Shown: positions 54,561 to 64,000 of the stretch, one piece after another | How positions within the stretch are numbered: the first letter of the stretch is position 1 | Layout: the number at the start of each line of letters is the position of its first letter | Assembly: GCF_018070045.1 (NCBI RefSeq) | Contig: NZ_JAGPYK010000031.1 | Coordinates: 1-64,000 of the forward strand | Direction: 5' to 3' | Length of the DNA: 64,000 bases | Source: Micromonospora sp. U21 | GTDB lineage: Bacteria; Actinomycetota; Actinomycetes; Mycobacteriales; Micromonosporaceae | The notes under the pieces: model-generated | What the model was told of the DNA's origin: nothing | Databases searched by the model: none | Seen by the model: the letters and a program-made list of their open reading frames with translations, nothing else | Program-made: the position numbers and the translations under genes

Positions 54561-54668
54561 TCAGCAGATCGCGTGCAGCGGGCCGGTGCCGAGCGAGCCG
54601 ACCGGCACGCCGGCGAGCGCGAGGGCGCCGAGGGCGTACGCCGAGCGACGGAGCAGACGAGTGATCAT
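54561..54668 (-). CDS. Putative 35-residue secreted or precursor peptide
   Basis: ATG 54668 opens MITRLLRRSAYALGALALAG, then VPVGSLGTGPLHAIC and TGA. A basic head, a hydrophobic stretch and a C-terminal Cys give the look of a tiny signal-bearing peptide. GGGGGGAAACC precedes the start, third positions are nearly all G or C, and a strong terminator follows, so it is probably expressed. Family not recognised; it lies just downstream of the Cas3 relic, without obvious link. Confidence 0.5.
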   Translation of the reverse strand: MITRLLRRSAYALGALALAGVPVGSLGTGPLHAIC

Positions 54669-54726
54669 GGCGGGTTTCCCCCCTTGTCGAAGAGCATCCT
54701 GTGCCGATCACCTTGCCGACCGCGAT

Positions 54727-55500
54727 TCACTGCGACCAGCGTGGGTAGGCCAACTCGCTGTAGGCCAGGACGAACGGCCCAAGCCGGTCACGCAGCGCCA
54801 GTGCGGTACGCGTCCACGACCGCCGTCCGCCGAGGCTGAACTGATCGAGTTCCACAGTCAGCTCGGACGCGGGCTGACCAGCGGAGGGATAGCGGCCATC
54901 TCCCCGTCGCGGAGTCCGAGGAGGGTCTTGTCGTCCGTGTCGTCTGGACCCCGAACCTGGATACGGAGCCGACCGTGGTGGGCGAGCGCCAGGTAGCGGA
55001 CGAGGTCGGGCTCCACCACCTGATCGAGCAGGCTCCGCAGCGGCCCGTCGAGCAGGACCAGCGAGGCCATTTCCTGCCGGAACGCCTGACCGCGCGGGAA
55101 GCACAGGGATCGTGGGCTGCCGGACTTGGCCCACGGCCGTCCGGCTTCGACCCGTTGGCGATCACCGTCGTCCGCGAGTGCGCAGAGCGCGTCCTGCCAA
55201 GCGGGGTGCGCTTTGCCGAGGTCGTGCAGGTGACCCCGGCGACGACGACGGCCTCGCGTAGCTCCTCGGGAAGCGCGGGCTGAAGCGCGTCGATCGAAGC
55301 CCGCGCCTGGTCGCGCACTTCCTCGCTGTGTTGGTCCAGAGACAACCAGCCCGGCTGCATGGTGCTGTTCGCTTCCTGCTCGTACGCCTCTTCGCCACCG
55401 GATGCCGGATCGGTGCCGAGCGCCGGATCGGGACGGGCCTGCAGACTGTCGGTCGACGCCGCGCCGTGGGGTGATCAGCACGGTGGCGATCCTCCCCCGA
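54727..55500 (-). pseudogene. Frameshifted remnant of a Cas3 HD nuclease (type I-U/I-G-like)
   Basis: Pieces in three minus-strand frames join into the C-terminal HD part of a Cas3: ATVLITPRRGVDRQ, then WLSLDQHSEEVRDQARASID, then HLHDLGKAHPAWQDAL (the HD motif), FRQEMASLVLL, YLALAHHGRLRIQVRGPDD, TLLGLRDGEM, and ELTVELDQFSLGGRRSWTRT ending WSQ and TGA. At least two frameshifts (near 55215 and 54880) and a missing helicase part. No other cas gene or repeat array is present, so this is a relic. Confidence 0.7.
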
Positions 55501-55575
55501 GTGGGAGCCCGACACCGGCATGACGCCCTGCTCAGGCATTCGTTCCCGCGGATCTGCGCCCGAACGGGACGCTTG

Positions 55576-58323
55576 TCATACTCGTTGAGCCGGGAGCTCG
55601 ACGCCGAGGGCCCCGAGCTCCCGGCGGCCTTCGGCGGCACGGTCCGGCAGCAGCAGAAGCGTGGATGCCCGTTCGAACCGGGCGCCGATGTGCTCCCACC
55701 CCGCCACGGCGGCGGTGAGGGCCGCGGTGTCGCCGTCGAGGCGGCCTCGGGCCCGGGCGGTGCAGGCGGCGGCCCACGCGCTCTCCTGCCGCTCGGCGGC
55801 CGACAGCAGCTCCGGCGCGTCGGGAAGCCCGGCGACGACGGCCAGCTCGGCGCCCGCCGCCCGCGAGTAGGGCGGGGACCAGCTGCGGGTGCCGTTGAAC
55901 GTCAGGCGGACGAGCGCGGCAGCGTCCTCGACCCGCCCGGCGTGGACGGCGAGCCGCGCGTCGACCATCGACACGAACGTGGAGTGCGGGGGTAGCTCGC
56001 CGATGACCTCGATCGCGCGGGAACGCCACAGCGCGTACGCGTCGTCGTCGCCGCGCAGCCCGTGGACGAGGGCGACCGCGGCCATCGGCGGCGACATCGT
56101 GCCGGTGCGCGGACGGCCGGCCCGCCGCCAGCCCTCCCACGCGGTGCCCGCCATCCGCAGTGCCTCGTCGAAGCGTCCGCTGAGCACCAGCGGCGTGATC
56201 AGGAGGGCGGCCGAGTGGTAGGAGCTGCCGGCGAGGTCGTCGTCCATGGTCCGCTGGCCGATCGACAGGGCGGCCGGCAGGTCACCGACGCCGAGGGCAG
56301 CCAGGTGGGCCATCCGGTACGTGTCGACGATCTCCGGGGCGGCGTTCGGGTCGTGCCGGGACATCGCGGGCAGCAGGGTCAACCGTTCGTCCATGATCCG
56401 GCGAACGTCCGCGCCCCTCCCCGCCACGATGTCGGCGGTGGCCATCGCGTCCAGAGCCGCGCTGATCAGCACCGGATCGCCGGTCGCCCGGGCGGCTGCC
56501 ACGGCGGCCTCGGCGAGCGCCGGGTCGGCCTCGTACCTGTCGGAGGTCGCGGCCCAGGCCGCCGCCTCGGCGAGGCGGGCCGCCACCACGGCGTCGTTCG
56601 ACCCGTCGGCTGCCGACGCCGCCTCGTCGAGGAGGTCACGCAGGCGCTCGTACGGAACCTCGGCGGTGAACCCTGCCGGGTGCCGCCGTGCGGTGGTGAC
56701 CGCCTGCGCCAGCGCGGTGGCGGTGGCCCCACGATCCCCGGCCGCCCGGGCCCGCTGCGCGGCGGCGAGCAGCAGGTCGAAGGGCCGCTGACCGTCGTCG
56801 CCGATCGCATGGGAAACGGCGGAGGCGGCGTACAGGTCCGCTGCGGCCTCGCCCGGAGCGGGGGCCCGTTCGGCGGAGGTCCGGTAGTGGCCGAGCGATT
56901 CCATCAGGAACCGCCGGGTGTAGGCGAGGTGTGCCAGTGCCTGGGCCAGCCGGTGCGGCAGCTCACCGGGGCCTTCGGGGGCGACGGCGAGGGCGGCTCT
57001 CAGGTCGTCGGCGACGCCGTCGAACTCTTCGTACCACTCGTCGCCGTCCAGCCTCGTCTCCAGCTCGGTGGCGACGTCCGCCGCCCAGCGCAGGTGCCGG
57101 TCCTGGATCTCCGGCCGCTCGCCCGAGATGTCCAGCCGTTCGATGGCGAACGCGCGCACCGTCTGCAGCAGTCGCCACCGGGCCGCTCCGACCCGACGGT
57201 GCACGCTGACCAGGCTCTTGTCCGCCAGCCTGCCAAGCACGTCGGCAACCGCACCGCGGGTGCTTCCGGCAGGGCTCACCGCGGCGGCGGCGGCGGTGAG
57301 GTTGAACGCGCCGGCGAAGACGGCGAGCCGCCGGAACAGTGCCTGTTCCTCGTCATCGAGCAGGTCGTGGCTCCAGCCGATGACCGCGCGCAGCGAGCGG
57401 TGCCGCTCGTCCGCACCCCTACCGCCGGCCACCAGCCGTAGCTGGTCATCGAGCGCGGCCATCAATCCGTCTTCGCCCAGGGTGGCACTGCGGGCCGCGG
57501 CCAACTCGATGGCCAGCGGCATTCCGTCCAGTTGCGCGCACAGCTTGGCGATCAGCACGGGGTCCGCCTCGAACCCGGGGTCCGCGGCGGTGGCGCGGTC
57601 GATGAAGAGTCGCTCGGCGTCGGACGCCAGCGGCAGCGGGCCCAGCGGTACGGCACGTTCACCCCGCACGCCGAGGCGTTCCCTGCTGGTGGCGAGGATG
57701 CGGGTACCCGGGCAGGCGGCCAGCACCCGCTCCGCGAACGGTGCCACGACGTCGATCACATGCTCGCAGTTGTCCAGCACGAGCAGCGATCGACTCTCTC
57801 CGAGCCGCTCCACCACGGCGTCCTCCAGCGACTGCTGGGGGCGCTCGCTAACGCCGAGCGCGGTGGCCACCGCCTGTGCGACGTACCCGCCACGGGCCGG
57901 GACGAGGTCGACGAACGCGCCGCCGGAGGGAAAGGAGGGCCCTGCGGCCCCGGCGATCTGGCCCGCCAGCCGGGTCTTCCCCATTCCGCCCGGTCCGACC
58001 AGGGTGACGAGTCGGGCGCCACGCAGCGTCTCCATCAGGTGCTCGCGCTCGGCGCTCCTTCCGATGAAGGTGGTGAGCGCCGGTGGCAGGCCGGGCAACC
58101 GTCTCGGCACCGGAGCCCCTGCCTGGGCCTGTACGGCGAGTTCGGCGAGGGCCCTCCGGTCGGCCACGCCGAACTTGCGTAGCAGTGCGGAGACGTGGTG
58201 CTCCACGGTCCGCACGGAGATGTGCAGCCGGCCGGCGATGTCGGCGTTCGACAGGCGCGCGCCGAGCATCACGAGTACCTCGATCTCGCGCTTCGACGCT
58301 CCGGCGGGATGCACGACGGTCAT
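55576..58323 (-). CDS. Large LuxR-type regulator with NB-ARC-like ATPase domain
   Basis: 915 residues. Unusually, the LuxR helix-turn-helix is at the N-terminus (about 8-65: ASKREIEVLVMLGARLSNAD followed by IAGRLHISVRTVEHHV). An ATPase domain follows with Walker A VGPGGMGKTRLAG (about 100) and Walker B-like SLLVLDNCEHV, then LRAVIGWSHDLLDDEEQALF and a long tetratricopeptide-like helical region to the end. ATG 58323 is the best start, with no clear ribosome site. Role unknown; diverges from the reductase gene. Confidence 0.85.
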   Translation of the reverse strand: MTVVHPAGASKREIEVLVMLGARLSNADIAGRLHISVRTVEHHVSALLRKFGVADRRALAELAVQAQAGAPVPRRLPGLPPALTTFIGRSAEREHLMETLRGARLVTLVGPGGMGKTRLAGQIAGAAGPSFPSGGAFVDLVPARGGYVAQAVATALGVSERPQQSLEDAVVERLGESRSLLVLDNCEHVIDVVAPFAERVLAACPGTRILATSRERLGVRGERAVPLGPLPLASDAERLFIDRATAADPGFEADPVLIAKLCAQLDGMPLAIELAAARSATLGEDGLMAALDDQLRLVAGGRGADERHRSLRAVIGWSHDLLDDEEQALFRRLAVFAGAFNLTAAAAAVSPAGSTRGAVADVLGRLADKSLVSVHRRVGAARWRLLQTVRAFAIERLDISGERPEIQDRHLRWAADVATELETRLDGDEWYEEFDGVADDLRAALAVAPEGPGELPHRLAQALAHLAYTRRFLMESLGHYRTSAERAPAPGEAAADLYAASAVSHAIGDDGQRPFDLLLAAAQRARAAGDRGATATALAQAVTTARRHPAGFTAEVPYERLRDLLDEAASAADGSNDAVVAARLAEAAAWAATSDRYEADPALAEAAVAAARATGDPVLISAALDAMATADIVAGRGADVRRIMDERLTLLPAMSRHDPNAAPEIVDTYRMAHLAALGVGDLPAALSIGQRTMDDDLAGSSYHSAALLITPLVLSGRFDEALRMAGTAWEGWRRAGRPRTGTMSPPMAAVALVHGLRGDDDAYALWRSRAIEVIGELPPHSTFVSMVDARLAVHAGRVEDAAALVRLTFNGTRSWSPPYSRAAGAELAVVAGLPDAPELLSAAERQESAWAAACTARARGRLDGDTAALTAAVAGWEHIGARFERASTLLLLPDRAAEGRRELGALGVELPAQRV

Positions 58324-58461
58324 CGCGCCATCATGCCTGACCCCGGGCTGGGTACTGGGTGGGCCAATGGGTGGTGGAATGGGTGGTCGCCACCGATGCC
58401 CGTGCCCGTCCCGGTGCTGGAGGCTCTGCCTTAGGTCACCGAAGCCACGTTGGAGGCAGAT

Positions 58462-59034
58462 ATGGGGCGCGTCGTCTTGTCCATCTTCACGACCGCTGAC
58501 GGGGTCGTCGACGATCCGCAGCGGTTCACTTTTCAGTTCGTCAGCGAGGACTCCATGCGGACGGGGCTGGAGCAGCTCCAGGCCGCCGGGGCACTGCTGC
58601 TCGGCCGGGTCACGTATGAGGGTTTCGCCGCGTCGTGGCCGAACATGACCGACGAGGCGGGGTTCGCCGACAAGATGAACAGCATGCCCAAGTACGTCGT
58701 CTCGACGACGCTGAAGCGGGGCGAGTGGAACAACACCACCGTGATCAGCGAGAACGTCGCCGAGACGATCACGAAGCTGAAGGCCGAGGTGGATGGCGAC
58801 ATCCTGATCTACGGCAGTGTCGCACTGGTCAGGTGGTTGCTGCGCAACGAACTCGTTGATGAGCTGCGCCTGGTCACCTACCCCGTGGTGCTGGGTGGTG
58901 GCGTGCGCCTCTTCGCGGAGTCGGGCGAGCCGACGGTTCTTCGGTTGGTCGAGGCACGGGCGTTCGACTCGGGCGTGGTCGTGCTGAGCTATGCCCCGAG
59001 CCGAGATGATCTCCTCGGGTGGGAGCAACGATGA
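58462..59034 (+). CDS. RibD C-terminal/dihydrofolate reductase-like protein
   Basis: 190 residues, fold of the RibD C-terminal domain: VVLSIFTTADGVVDDPQRFT, GALLLGRVTYEGFAASWP, DILIYGSVALVRWLL and LRLVTYPVVLGGGVRLF. Substrate NADPH-dependent and unknown. GGAGG precedes ATG 58462. The next gene begins 14 nt after the stop. Confidence 0.88.
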   Translation: MGRVVLSIFTTADGVVDDPQRFTFQFVSEDSMRTGLEQLQAAGALLLGRVTYEGFAASWPNMTDEAGFADKMNSMPKYVVSTTLKRGEWNNTTVISENVAETITKLKAEVDGDILIYGSVALVRWLLRNELVDELRLVTYPVVLGGGVRLFAESGEPTVLRLVEARAFDSGVVVLSYAPSRDDLLGWEQR

Positions 59035-59048
59035 TGGAGGAGAAGACC

Positions 59049-59393
59049 ATGAGCGACGATGTCACCCAGTACATCAACAAGGCCCAGCCGTGGCAGATCG
59101 ACGTGTGCGAGAAGCTGCGTGCGATGGTCGACCAGACCATCCCGGATGTCGAGGAGCGGCTCCAGTACGGCAAGCCGCACTACCTCAAGAACGGGCACTA
59201 CGCGGCGGTCATCGCGGTGGCCAAGGACAAGGTCTCGTTCATGGTGTTCAACGCGACGGACATTCCGGAGGTCAAGGGGTTCCTTCGGGCGTTGGGCAAC
59301 GGTGAGCGCAAAGCCGTTGACATCAGAGATGGGCAGACCGTCGACTACGGCGTGCTTGCCGGCATCCTGGAAAAGACCGCGACCGCCCTGTAG
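59049..59393 (+). CDS. DUF1801 family protein
   Basis: 114 residues with TQYINKAQPWQIDVCEKLRA, ERLQYGKPHYLKNGHYAAVI and VSFMVFNATDIP, the DUF1801 core (iron-chaperone-like fold). ATG 59049 follows GGAGGAG. In an operon with the reductase. Confidence 0.85.
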   Translation: MSDDVTQYINKAQPWQIDVCEKLRAMVDQTIPDVEERLQYGKPHYLKNGHYAAVIAVAKDKVSFMVFNATDIPEVKGFLRALGNGERKAVDIRDGQTVDYGVLAGILEKTATAL

Positions 59394-59530
59394 CTGCCGG
59401 GGTGTACGCCGTGCAGGGTCTGGGCTCTGGCACACCACCTGGACGCGCTCGCCTATGTGCCTTCGTTCGCGGCTGTGCTGGGGTTCGATGTCGGCGGGCC
59501 GGGCTCGGCGGATGGCCGAGAACGCCGACG

Positions 59531-59569
59531 GGGCGGCGTACTCCGACACCGTGTCGGCGTACGCCGCCC
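59531..59569. terminator. Long near-perfect palindrome between convergent genes
   Basis: 39 bp: GGGCGGCGTAC, T, CCGACAC, C, then the reverse complements GTGTCGG, C, GTACGCCGCCC. Eleven plus seven paired bases, with only one mismatch and a one-base centre. It lies between the DUF1801 gene and the convergent ABC permease and should terminate both. Confidence 0.7.
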
Positions 59570-59615
59570 TCGGGCGGGACGAGCTGCGGGAGGCGGTCCC
59601 CCGCTGTCATGGCGG

Positions 59616-60407
59616 TTACTTCGGGTCGCGGTTGAACTTCGAGGTCGACCAGAAGTAGCCGAGCACCGCGAGACCCAGGCACCAGGCCACCGCGAGCCAC
59701 CCGTTGTGGCCGATCCCGCTGCCGAGCAGCAGGCCGCGCAGGGTTTCGATGGCGGGCGTGAACGGCTGGTACTCGGCGATCGGCTGGAGCCAGCCGGGCA
59801 TGGCGTCGACCGGGACGAAGGCGCTGGACAGCAGCGGCAGCAGGATCAGCGGCATGGCGTTGTTGCTGGCGGCCTCGGCGTTGGGACTGACCAGGCCCAT
59901 GCCGACCGCGATCCAGGTGAGCGCCAGGGCGAAGATCACGAGCAGCCCGAACGCCGCGAGCCACTCCAGGACGCCCGCATCCGTGGACCGGAAGCCGATG
60001 GCCACGGCGACGGCGCCCACGAGGACGACGCTCAGGACCGACTGCAGCACGCTGCCGACGACGTGCCCGACGAGCACCGAACCGCGGTGGATCGCCATCG
60101 TGCGGAAGCGGGCGATGATGCCTTCGGTCATGTCGTTGGAGACGGACACCGCGGTCCCGATCACGGTGCTGCCGATGGTCATCAGCAGGAGGCCCGGGAC
60201 GATGTAGGCGATGTACTCGGAGCGGTCCGCGCCGCCGCCGATGATGCCTGAGCCCATCGTGTCGCCGAAGACGTAGACGAAGAGCAACAGCAGCATGATC
60301 GGGGTGAGCAGCAGGTTCAGGGTGAGGGACGGATAGCGCCGGGCGTGCAGCAGGTTGCGGCGCAGCATTGTGGACGAGTCGCGTACGGCGAGGGAGAGGG
60401 TGCTCAT
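59616..60407 (-). CDS. ABC-2 type permease (DrrB-like)
   Basis: 263 residues with six hydrophobic helices and the ABC-2 permease sequence YIVPGLLLMTIGSTVIGTAV followed by EGIIARFRTMAIHRGSVLVG, as in DrrB drug exporters. AAGGAG precedes ATG 60407, which overlaps the stop of the ATPase gene by 4 nt. Confidence 0.9.
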   Translation of the reverse strand: MSTLSLAVRDSSTMLRRNLLHARRYPSLTLNLLLTPIMLLLLFVYVFGDTMGSGIIGGGADRSEYIAYIVPGLLLMTIGSTVIGTAVSVSNDMTEGIIARFRTMAIHRGSVLVGHVVGSVLQSVLSVVLVGAVAVAIGFRSTDAGVLEWLAAFGLLVIFALALTWIAVGMGLVSPNAEAASNNAMPLILLPLLSSAFVPVDAMPGWLQPIAEYQPFTPAIETLRGLLLGSGIGHNGWLAVAWCLGLAVLGYFWSTSKFNRDPK

Positions 60408-61366
60408 CGGACGGTCTCCTTTGGCTGGTTGGGGACGCTGACGCCGCCGGTCAGGGCGAAGAACACGTCGTCGAGGTCGGGGGTGTGCACGGTCAGCTCG
60501 TCGGCCTCGATGGTGGCCGAGTCCAGCCGGTCGAGGATGGTGCGGAGTTCGCGCTGGCTGCCGTCGCTGGGGATCTGCAGCGAGAGGGACTCGTCGTCGC
60601 GGGTGGCGTCGTGCAGCGCGACGGCCGCGGACCGGTACGAGGCCGGGTCGGTGAAGCGGAGCCGGACGTGCCCGCCGGGGATGAGCCGCTTGAGCTCCTT
60701 GGCGGTGCCCTCGGCGGCGATCTTCCCGTCGTTGAGCACGGCGATACGGTCGGCGAGCTCGTCGGCCTCCTCCAGGTACTGGGTGGTGAGGAAGACGGTG
60801 ACGCCGTCGGAGACGAGTTCGCGGATGATCTGCCACATGTTGTGGCGGCTGCGGGGGTCGAGGCCGGTGGTGGGCTCGTCGAGGAAGATGATCCGCGGGT
60901 TGCCGACCAGGGTCATGGCGAGGTCGAGGCGGCGCTTCATGCCGCCGGAGTAGGTGGAGGCGGGCTTCTTCGCGGCGTCGGTGAGGTCGAAGCGCTCCAG
61001 CAGCTCTGCGGCGGTGCGGTGGCCTTCGCGCTTGGGCAGGTGGTGCAGGTCGCCCATGAGGAGCATGTTCTCCTCGCCGGTGATCAGGTTGTCGACGGCG
61101 GAGAACTGGCCGGTGACGCCGATCGCGGCACGGACCGCCTGTGGGGCGGTGGTGAGGTCGTGGCCGCCGACGTGGATGGCGCCGGCGGCGGGGTCGGCGG
61201 AGATGAGGGTGGAGAGGATCTTGACGGCGGTGGTCTTGCCGGCGCCGTTCGGGCCGAGCAGGGAGAAGATCGTTCCTTCGGGGACGGCCAGGTCGACGCC
61301 GTCGAGGACGACCTTGTCGCCGTAGGACTTGCGCAGACCGTTCGCCGCGATGGCCAGGTTGGTCAT
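60404..61366 (-). CDS. ABC transporter ATP-binding protein (DrrA-like)
   Basis: 320 residues. Walker A GPNGAGKTT, signature YSGGMKRRLDLA, Walker B IIFLDEPTTGLDPR, and the H-loop in FLTTQYLEEADELAD, plus the DrrA-type C-terminal extension with VTVFLTTQ and HTPDLDDVFFALTG. It pairs with the permease as a drug/lipid exporter. Follows the DUF4097 gene by 12 bp on the same strand. Confidence 0.93.
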   Translation of the reverse strand: MTNLAIAANGLRKSYGDKVVLDGVDLAVPEGTIFSLLGPNGAGKTTAVKILSTLISADPAAGAIHVGGHDLTTAPQAVRAAIGVTGQFSAVDNLITGEENMLLMGDLHHLPKREGHRTAAELLERFDLTDAAKKPASTYSGGMKRRLDLAMTLVGNPRIIFLDEPTTGLDPRSRHNMWQIIRELVSDGVTVFLTTQYLEEADELADRIAVLNDGKIAAEGTAKELKRLIPGGHVRLRFTDPASYRSAAVALHDATRDDESLSLQIPSDGSQRELRTILDRLDSATIEADELTVHTPDLDDVFFALTGGVSVPNQPKETVR

Positions 61367-61378
61367 GATGGGTGCTCC

Positions 61379-62044
61379 TCAGAGGCTGCGGGCGACGATG
61401 TCGCCGTGGGCGGTGGTCGCGTGGATGGTCAGGTCGGCGGCGCCTTCGGTGTTCATGAGCGCGTTGTGGATCCGGCCGAGGGTGGTGCCGGCGTCCAGGG
61501 AGGCGGAAACGCCGTGGGCGGCGTTGACCGACACGTCGCCGGCCTGGGTGCGCAGCACGACCGTGCCGCGCAGGGCCTCGTCGATCCGGATGTCGCCCTT
61601 TACGGTGCTGATCTCCCCCGGCCCGTTGAGGCGGCCGACCGAGACGTCACCGGCGGCGGTGGTGAGGCGGAGGCTCGCGGCCTCGTCGATCTTGACCGTG
61701 CCGTGCGCGCCGTCGAAGGCGACGTCGCCGAACCGTCCGACGGCCCGGAATTCGGCGCTGGCGACCTTCACCTTGATCCGGGAACCGGCGGGCAGCTGGA
61801 CCGTTACCTCGATGGATCCGGAGCTTCCGAGGATTTGGTTCTTCGCCGAGGCCTTGATCTGCAGGACGCCGTCGCGGTATTCGACCTTGGTCTGCTCCGC
61901 CACCTTCACGTCGCGGCCCTTCGAGGCGTCCGCGGGCAGGACCTCGACCGTGGTGTCGGCCCGGTCGGCGGCGATGAACTGGACGCGCCCCGCGGGGATG
62001 TCGAGGACGGCGGAGATCGGGGTGGGGGTGTCGAACGTCTGCAT
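61379..62044 (-). CDS. DUF4097 family beta-strand repeat protein
   Basis: 221 residues forming a right-handed beta-helix-like repeat: LDIPAGRVQFIAADRADTTV, then GSIEVTVQLPAGSRIKVKVA, SVGRLNGPGEISTVKGDIRI, and TVVLRTQAGDVSVNAAHGVS. No signal peptide. First gene of the exporter operon. Often linked to ABC or stress operons; function unknown. Confidence 0.85.
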   Translation of the reverse strand: MQTFDTPTPISAVLDIPAGRVQFIAADRADTTVEVLPADASKGRDVKVAEQTKVEYRDGVLQIKASAKNQILGSSGSIEVTVQLPAGSRIKVKVASAEFRAVGRFGDVAFDGAHGTVKIDEAASLRLTTAAGDVSVGRLNGPGEISTVKGDIRIDEALRGTVVLRTQAGDVSVNAAHGVSASLDAGTTLGRIHNALMNTEGAADLTIHATTAHGDIVARSL

Positions 62045-62089
62045 CGTGCTCTCCTCCTGTGCTTGCTGTTTCTGACACCGGAAACGCTA

Positions 62090-62211
62090 CGTTGCGTTCA
62101 AGAACTGGGCAACAACGTCGTTGCGTCCGCACGGCATTTACGCAGGTGAGAGCAACGTTTTCGTTGCAACTGTCTTGGATTTAACGCAACGGCTGCGATC
62201 CCGCTCGTTGC
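62090..62211. promoter_or_regulatory. Cluster of GCAACG/CGTTGC dyads in a divergent promoter region
   Basis: Three dyads: GCAAC-aacgtc-GTTGC (62109-62124), GCAACG-tttt-CGTTGC (62152-62167), and GCAACG...CGTTGC (62186-62211, 14-bp centre), plus a single CGTTGCG at 62090-62096. They lie between the exporter operon and the divergent regulator gene. Most likely operators of that regulator. Confidence 0.6.
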
Positions 62212-62270
62212 ATTGGGCTGGGAGTGAACGCTATGCTGGGGACGTCAAGGAAGCGTGGAGGGAGATCGCG

Positions 62271-63029
62271 ATGCCGGGAGGCAGGCTCAGCCAGCAGGAA
62301 CGCCAGCAGATCGCGCTCGGGCTGGCCGACGGGCTCGCCTACGCGGAGATCGCCCGACGTCTCGACCGCCCCACCTCGACGATCACGCGTGAGGTGATGC
62401 GCAACGGCGGCCCCACCGCCTACCGTGCAGACCTGGCCCACCGCGCCACCGAACGCCGCGCCCACCGGCGCAGGCAAGCCCCGGCCCGAGAGCCGCAGTC
62501 GCCCTCGCCGGCCCACGGGCGCGACGCCGAGGCCGTGCGCGAGTACGAAGAGATGTTCACGACCCTGCTCATGCAACAGGGCCTTCCCAAGATGATGTCC
62601 CGGGTGCTGACCTGCCTCTACACCGCCGACGCGGGCAGCCTCACCGCTTCGGAACTCGTCCAACGCGTCCAGGTCAGCCCAGCGTCGATCTCCAAAGCGA
62701 TCACGTTCCTCGAGAGCCAGGGTCTCATCCGCCGGGAACGCGACGACCGTCGCCGCGAGCGGTACGTCGTCGACGACGACGTCTTCTACCAGGGCACGAT
62801 CGCCGGCGCCCGAGCCAACGCCCAGCTCGCCGAGACCGCACGGCAGGGCGTCAGCGTCCTCGGCCCGGGCACCCCGGCCGCCGTCCGCCTCGAGAGCATC
62901 GCCCGCTTCGTCGACTTCATCGCCGAAACCATCACGCGCGCCGCGGAGCAGGCCCGCGAGATCCTCTACACGAAACCCGAAGCGACCTCAGGCGACACTG
63001 CTGACACGCCCCGTTCCGATCGCGGATAG
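62271..63029 (+). CDS. GbsR/MarR-type regulator with an additional IS30-like helix-turn-helix
   Basis: 252 residues. The N-terminal 60 residues (LSQQERQQIALGLADGLAYA followed by EIARRLDRPTSTITREV) are an IS30/HTH_38-like DNA-binding unit. The C-terminal part (about 85-240) is a MarR/GbsR winged helix (LPKMMSRVLTCLYTADAGSL, then QVSPASISKAITFLESQGLI). GGAGGGAG precedes ATG 62271. Divergent from the exporter operon; probably its repressor, acting at the GCAACG dyads. Confidence 0.85.
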   Translation: MPGGRLSQQERQQIALGLADGLAYAEIARRLDRPTSTITREVMRNGGPTAYRADLAHRATERRAHRRRQAPAREPQSPSPAHGRDAEAVREYEEMFTTLLMQQGLPKMMSRVLTCLYTADAGSLTASELVQRVQVSPASISKAITFLESQGLIRRERDDRRRERYVVDDDVFYQGTIAGARANAQLAETARQGVSVLGPGTPAAVRLESIARFVDFIAETITRAAEQAREILYTKPEATSGDTADTPRSDRG

Positions 63030-63108
63030 ACAGCGGACGGCACGGGGGCGTCCGGGGTACTCCCCCGCCCGCCCCCGTCGACGGCGGGCACCGATCAGGC
63101 AAGCTCGG

Positions 63109-64000
<892 letters not shown>

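Overview
The window comes from a high-GC actinomycete. Gene content and small lineage-specific families (DUF5999, S-adenosyl methyltransferase, DUF881/DUF1290 cluster, MerR-PP2C fusion) suggest Micromonosporaceae, probably Micromonospora or a close relative; this placement is inference. Almost all genes have G or C at third positions. AT-rich sequence is confined to a few intergenic sites around 40.9-41.7 kb.

0.5-9.3 kb is a self-contained selenocysteine locus: a formate dehydrogenase alpha subunit with an in-frame UGA and a SECIS hairpin just after it, its four-cluster iron-sulfur subunit, an NrfD-type membrane subunit, the UCA-anticodon tRNA-Sec (selC), selA and selB. All are on one strand with overlaps or short gaps. 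selD is not in the window.

9.5-16.6 kb holds housekeeping and stress genes: CNNM/CBS transporter-like protein, HhH-GPD DNA repair protein, tandem universal stress protein, methyltransferase, SpoIIE phosphatase with a MarR regulator. 16.9-23.1 kb is the conserved actinobacterial cluster known from Mycobacterium Rv1822-Rv1830: CDP-alcohol phosphatidyltransferase, DUF881, DUF1290, DUF881, gcvH, garA, ftsR, bifunctional nuclease, MerR. The gcvP gene that normally follows lies at 29.3 kb behind a glycine riboswitch. Two globin genes, a DivIVA-like gene, a MerR-PP2C fusion and a sirtuin sit between. A 56-bp tandem repeat lies exactly at the globin/DivIVA junction and preserves the GTGA stop/start overlap.

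32-39.9 kb: DUF5999, aminodeoxychorismate synthase component I, peptide deformylase, acetyltransferase, TauE/SafE permease, EEP nuclease, a secreted M14 carboxypeptidase with a beta-helix-like tail, and a fasciclin lipoprotein.

39.9-55.5 kb is an accessory, partly decayed region. It has two tyrosine recombinases, a dif-like dyad, IS21-like end repeats, a DUF4041/GIY-YIG protein, two large subtilases (one with a stop codon inside its signal peptide), and relics of an AbiTii protein, a sigma factor, an ATP-dependent DNA ligase, a branched-chain amino acid binding protein and a Cas3 HD nuclease. No CRISPR array was seen.

55.6-64 kb: a LuxR-type ATPase regulator, a RibD-like reductase, DUF1801, a DrrAB-like ABC exporter operon with a DUF4097 protein, a divergent GbsR/MarR-type regulator with GCAACG dyads in the shared promoter region, and a UvrA-like ATPase cut by the window edge.
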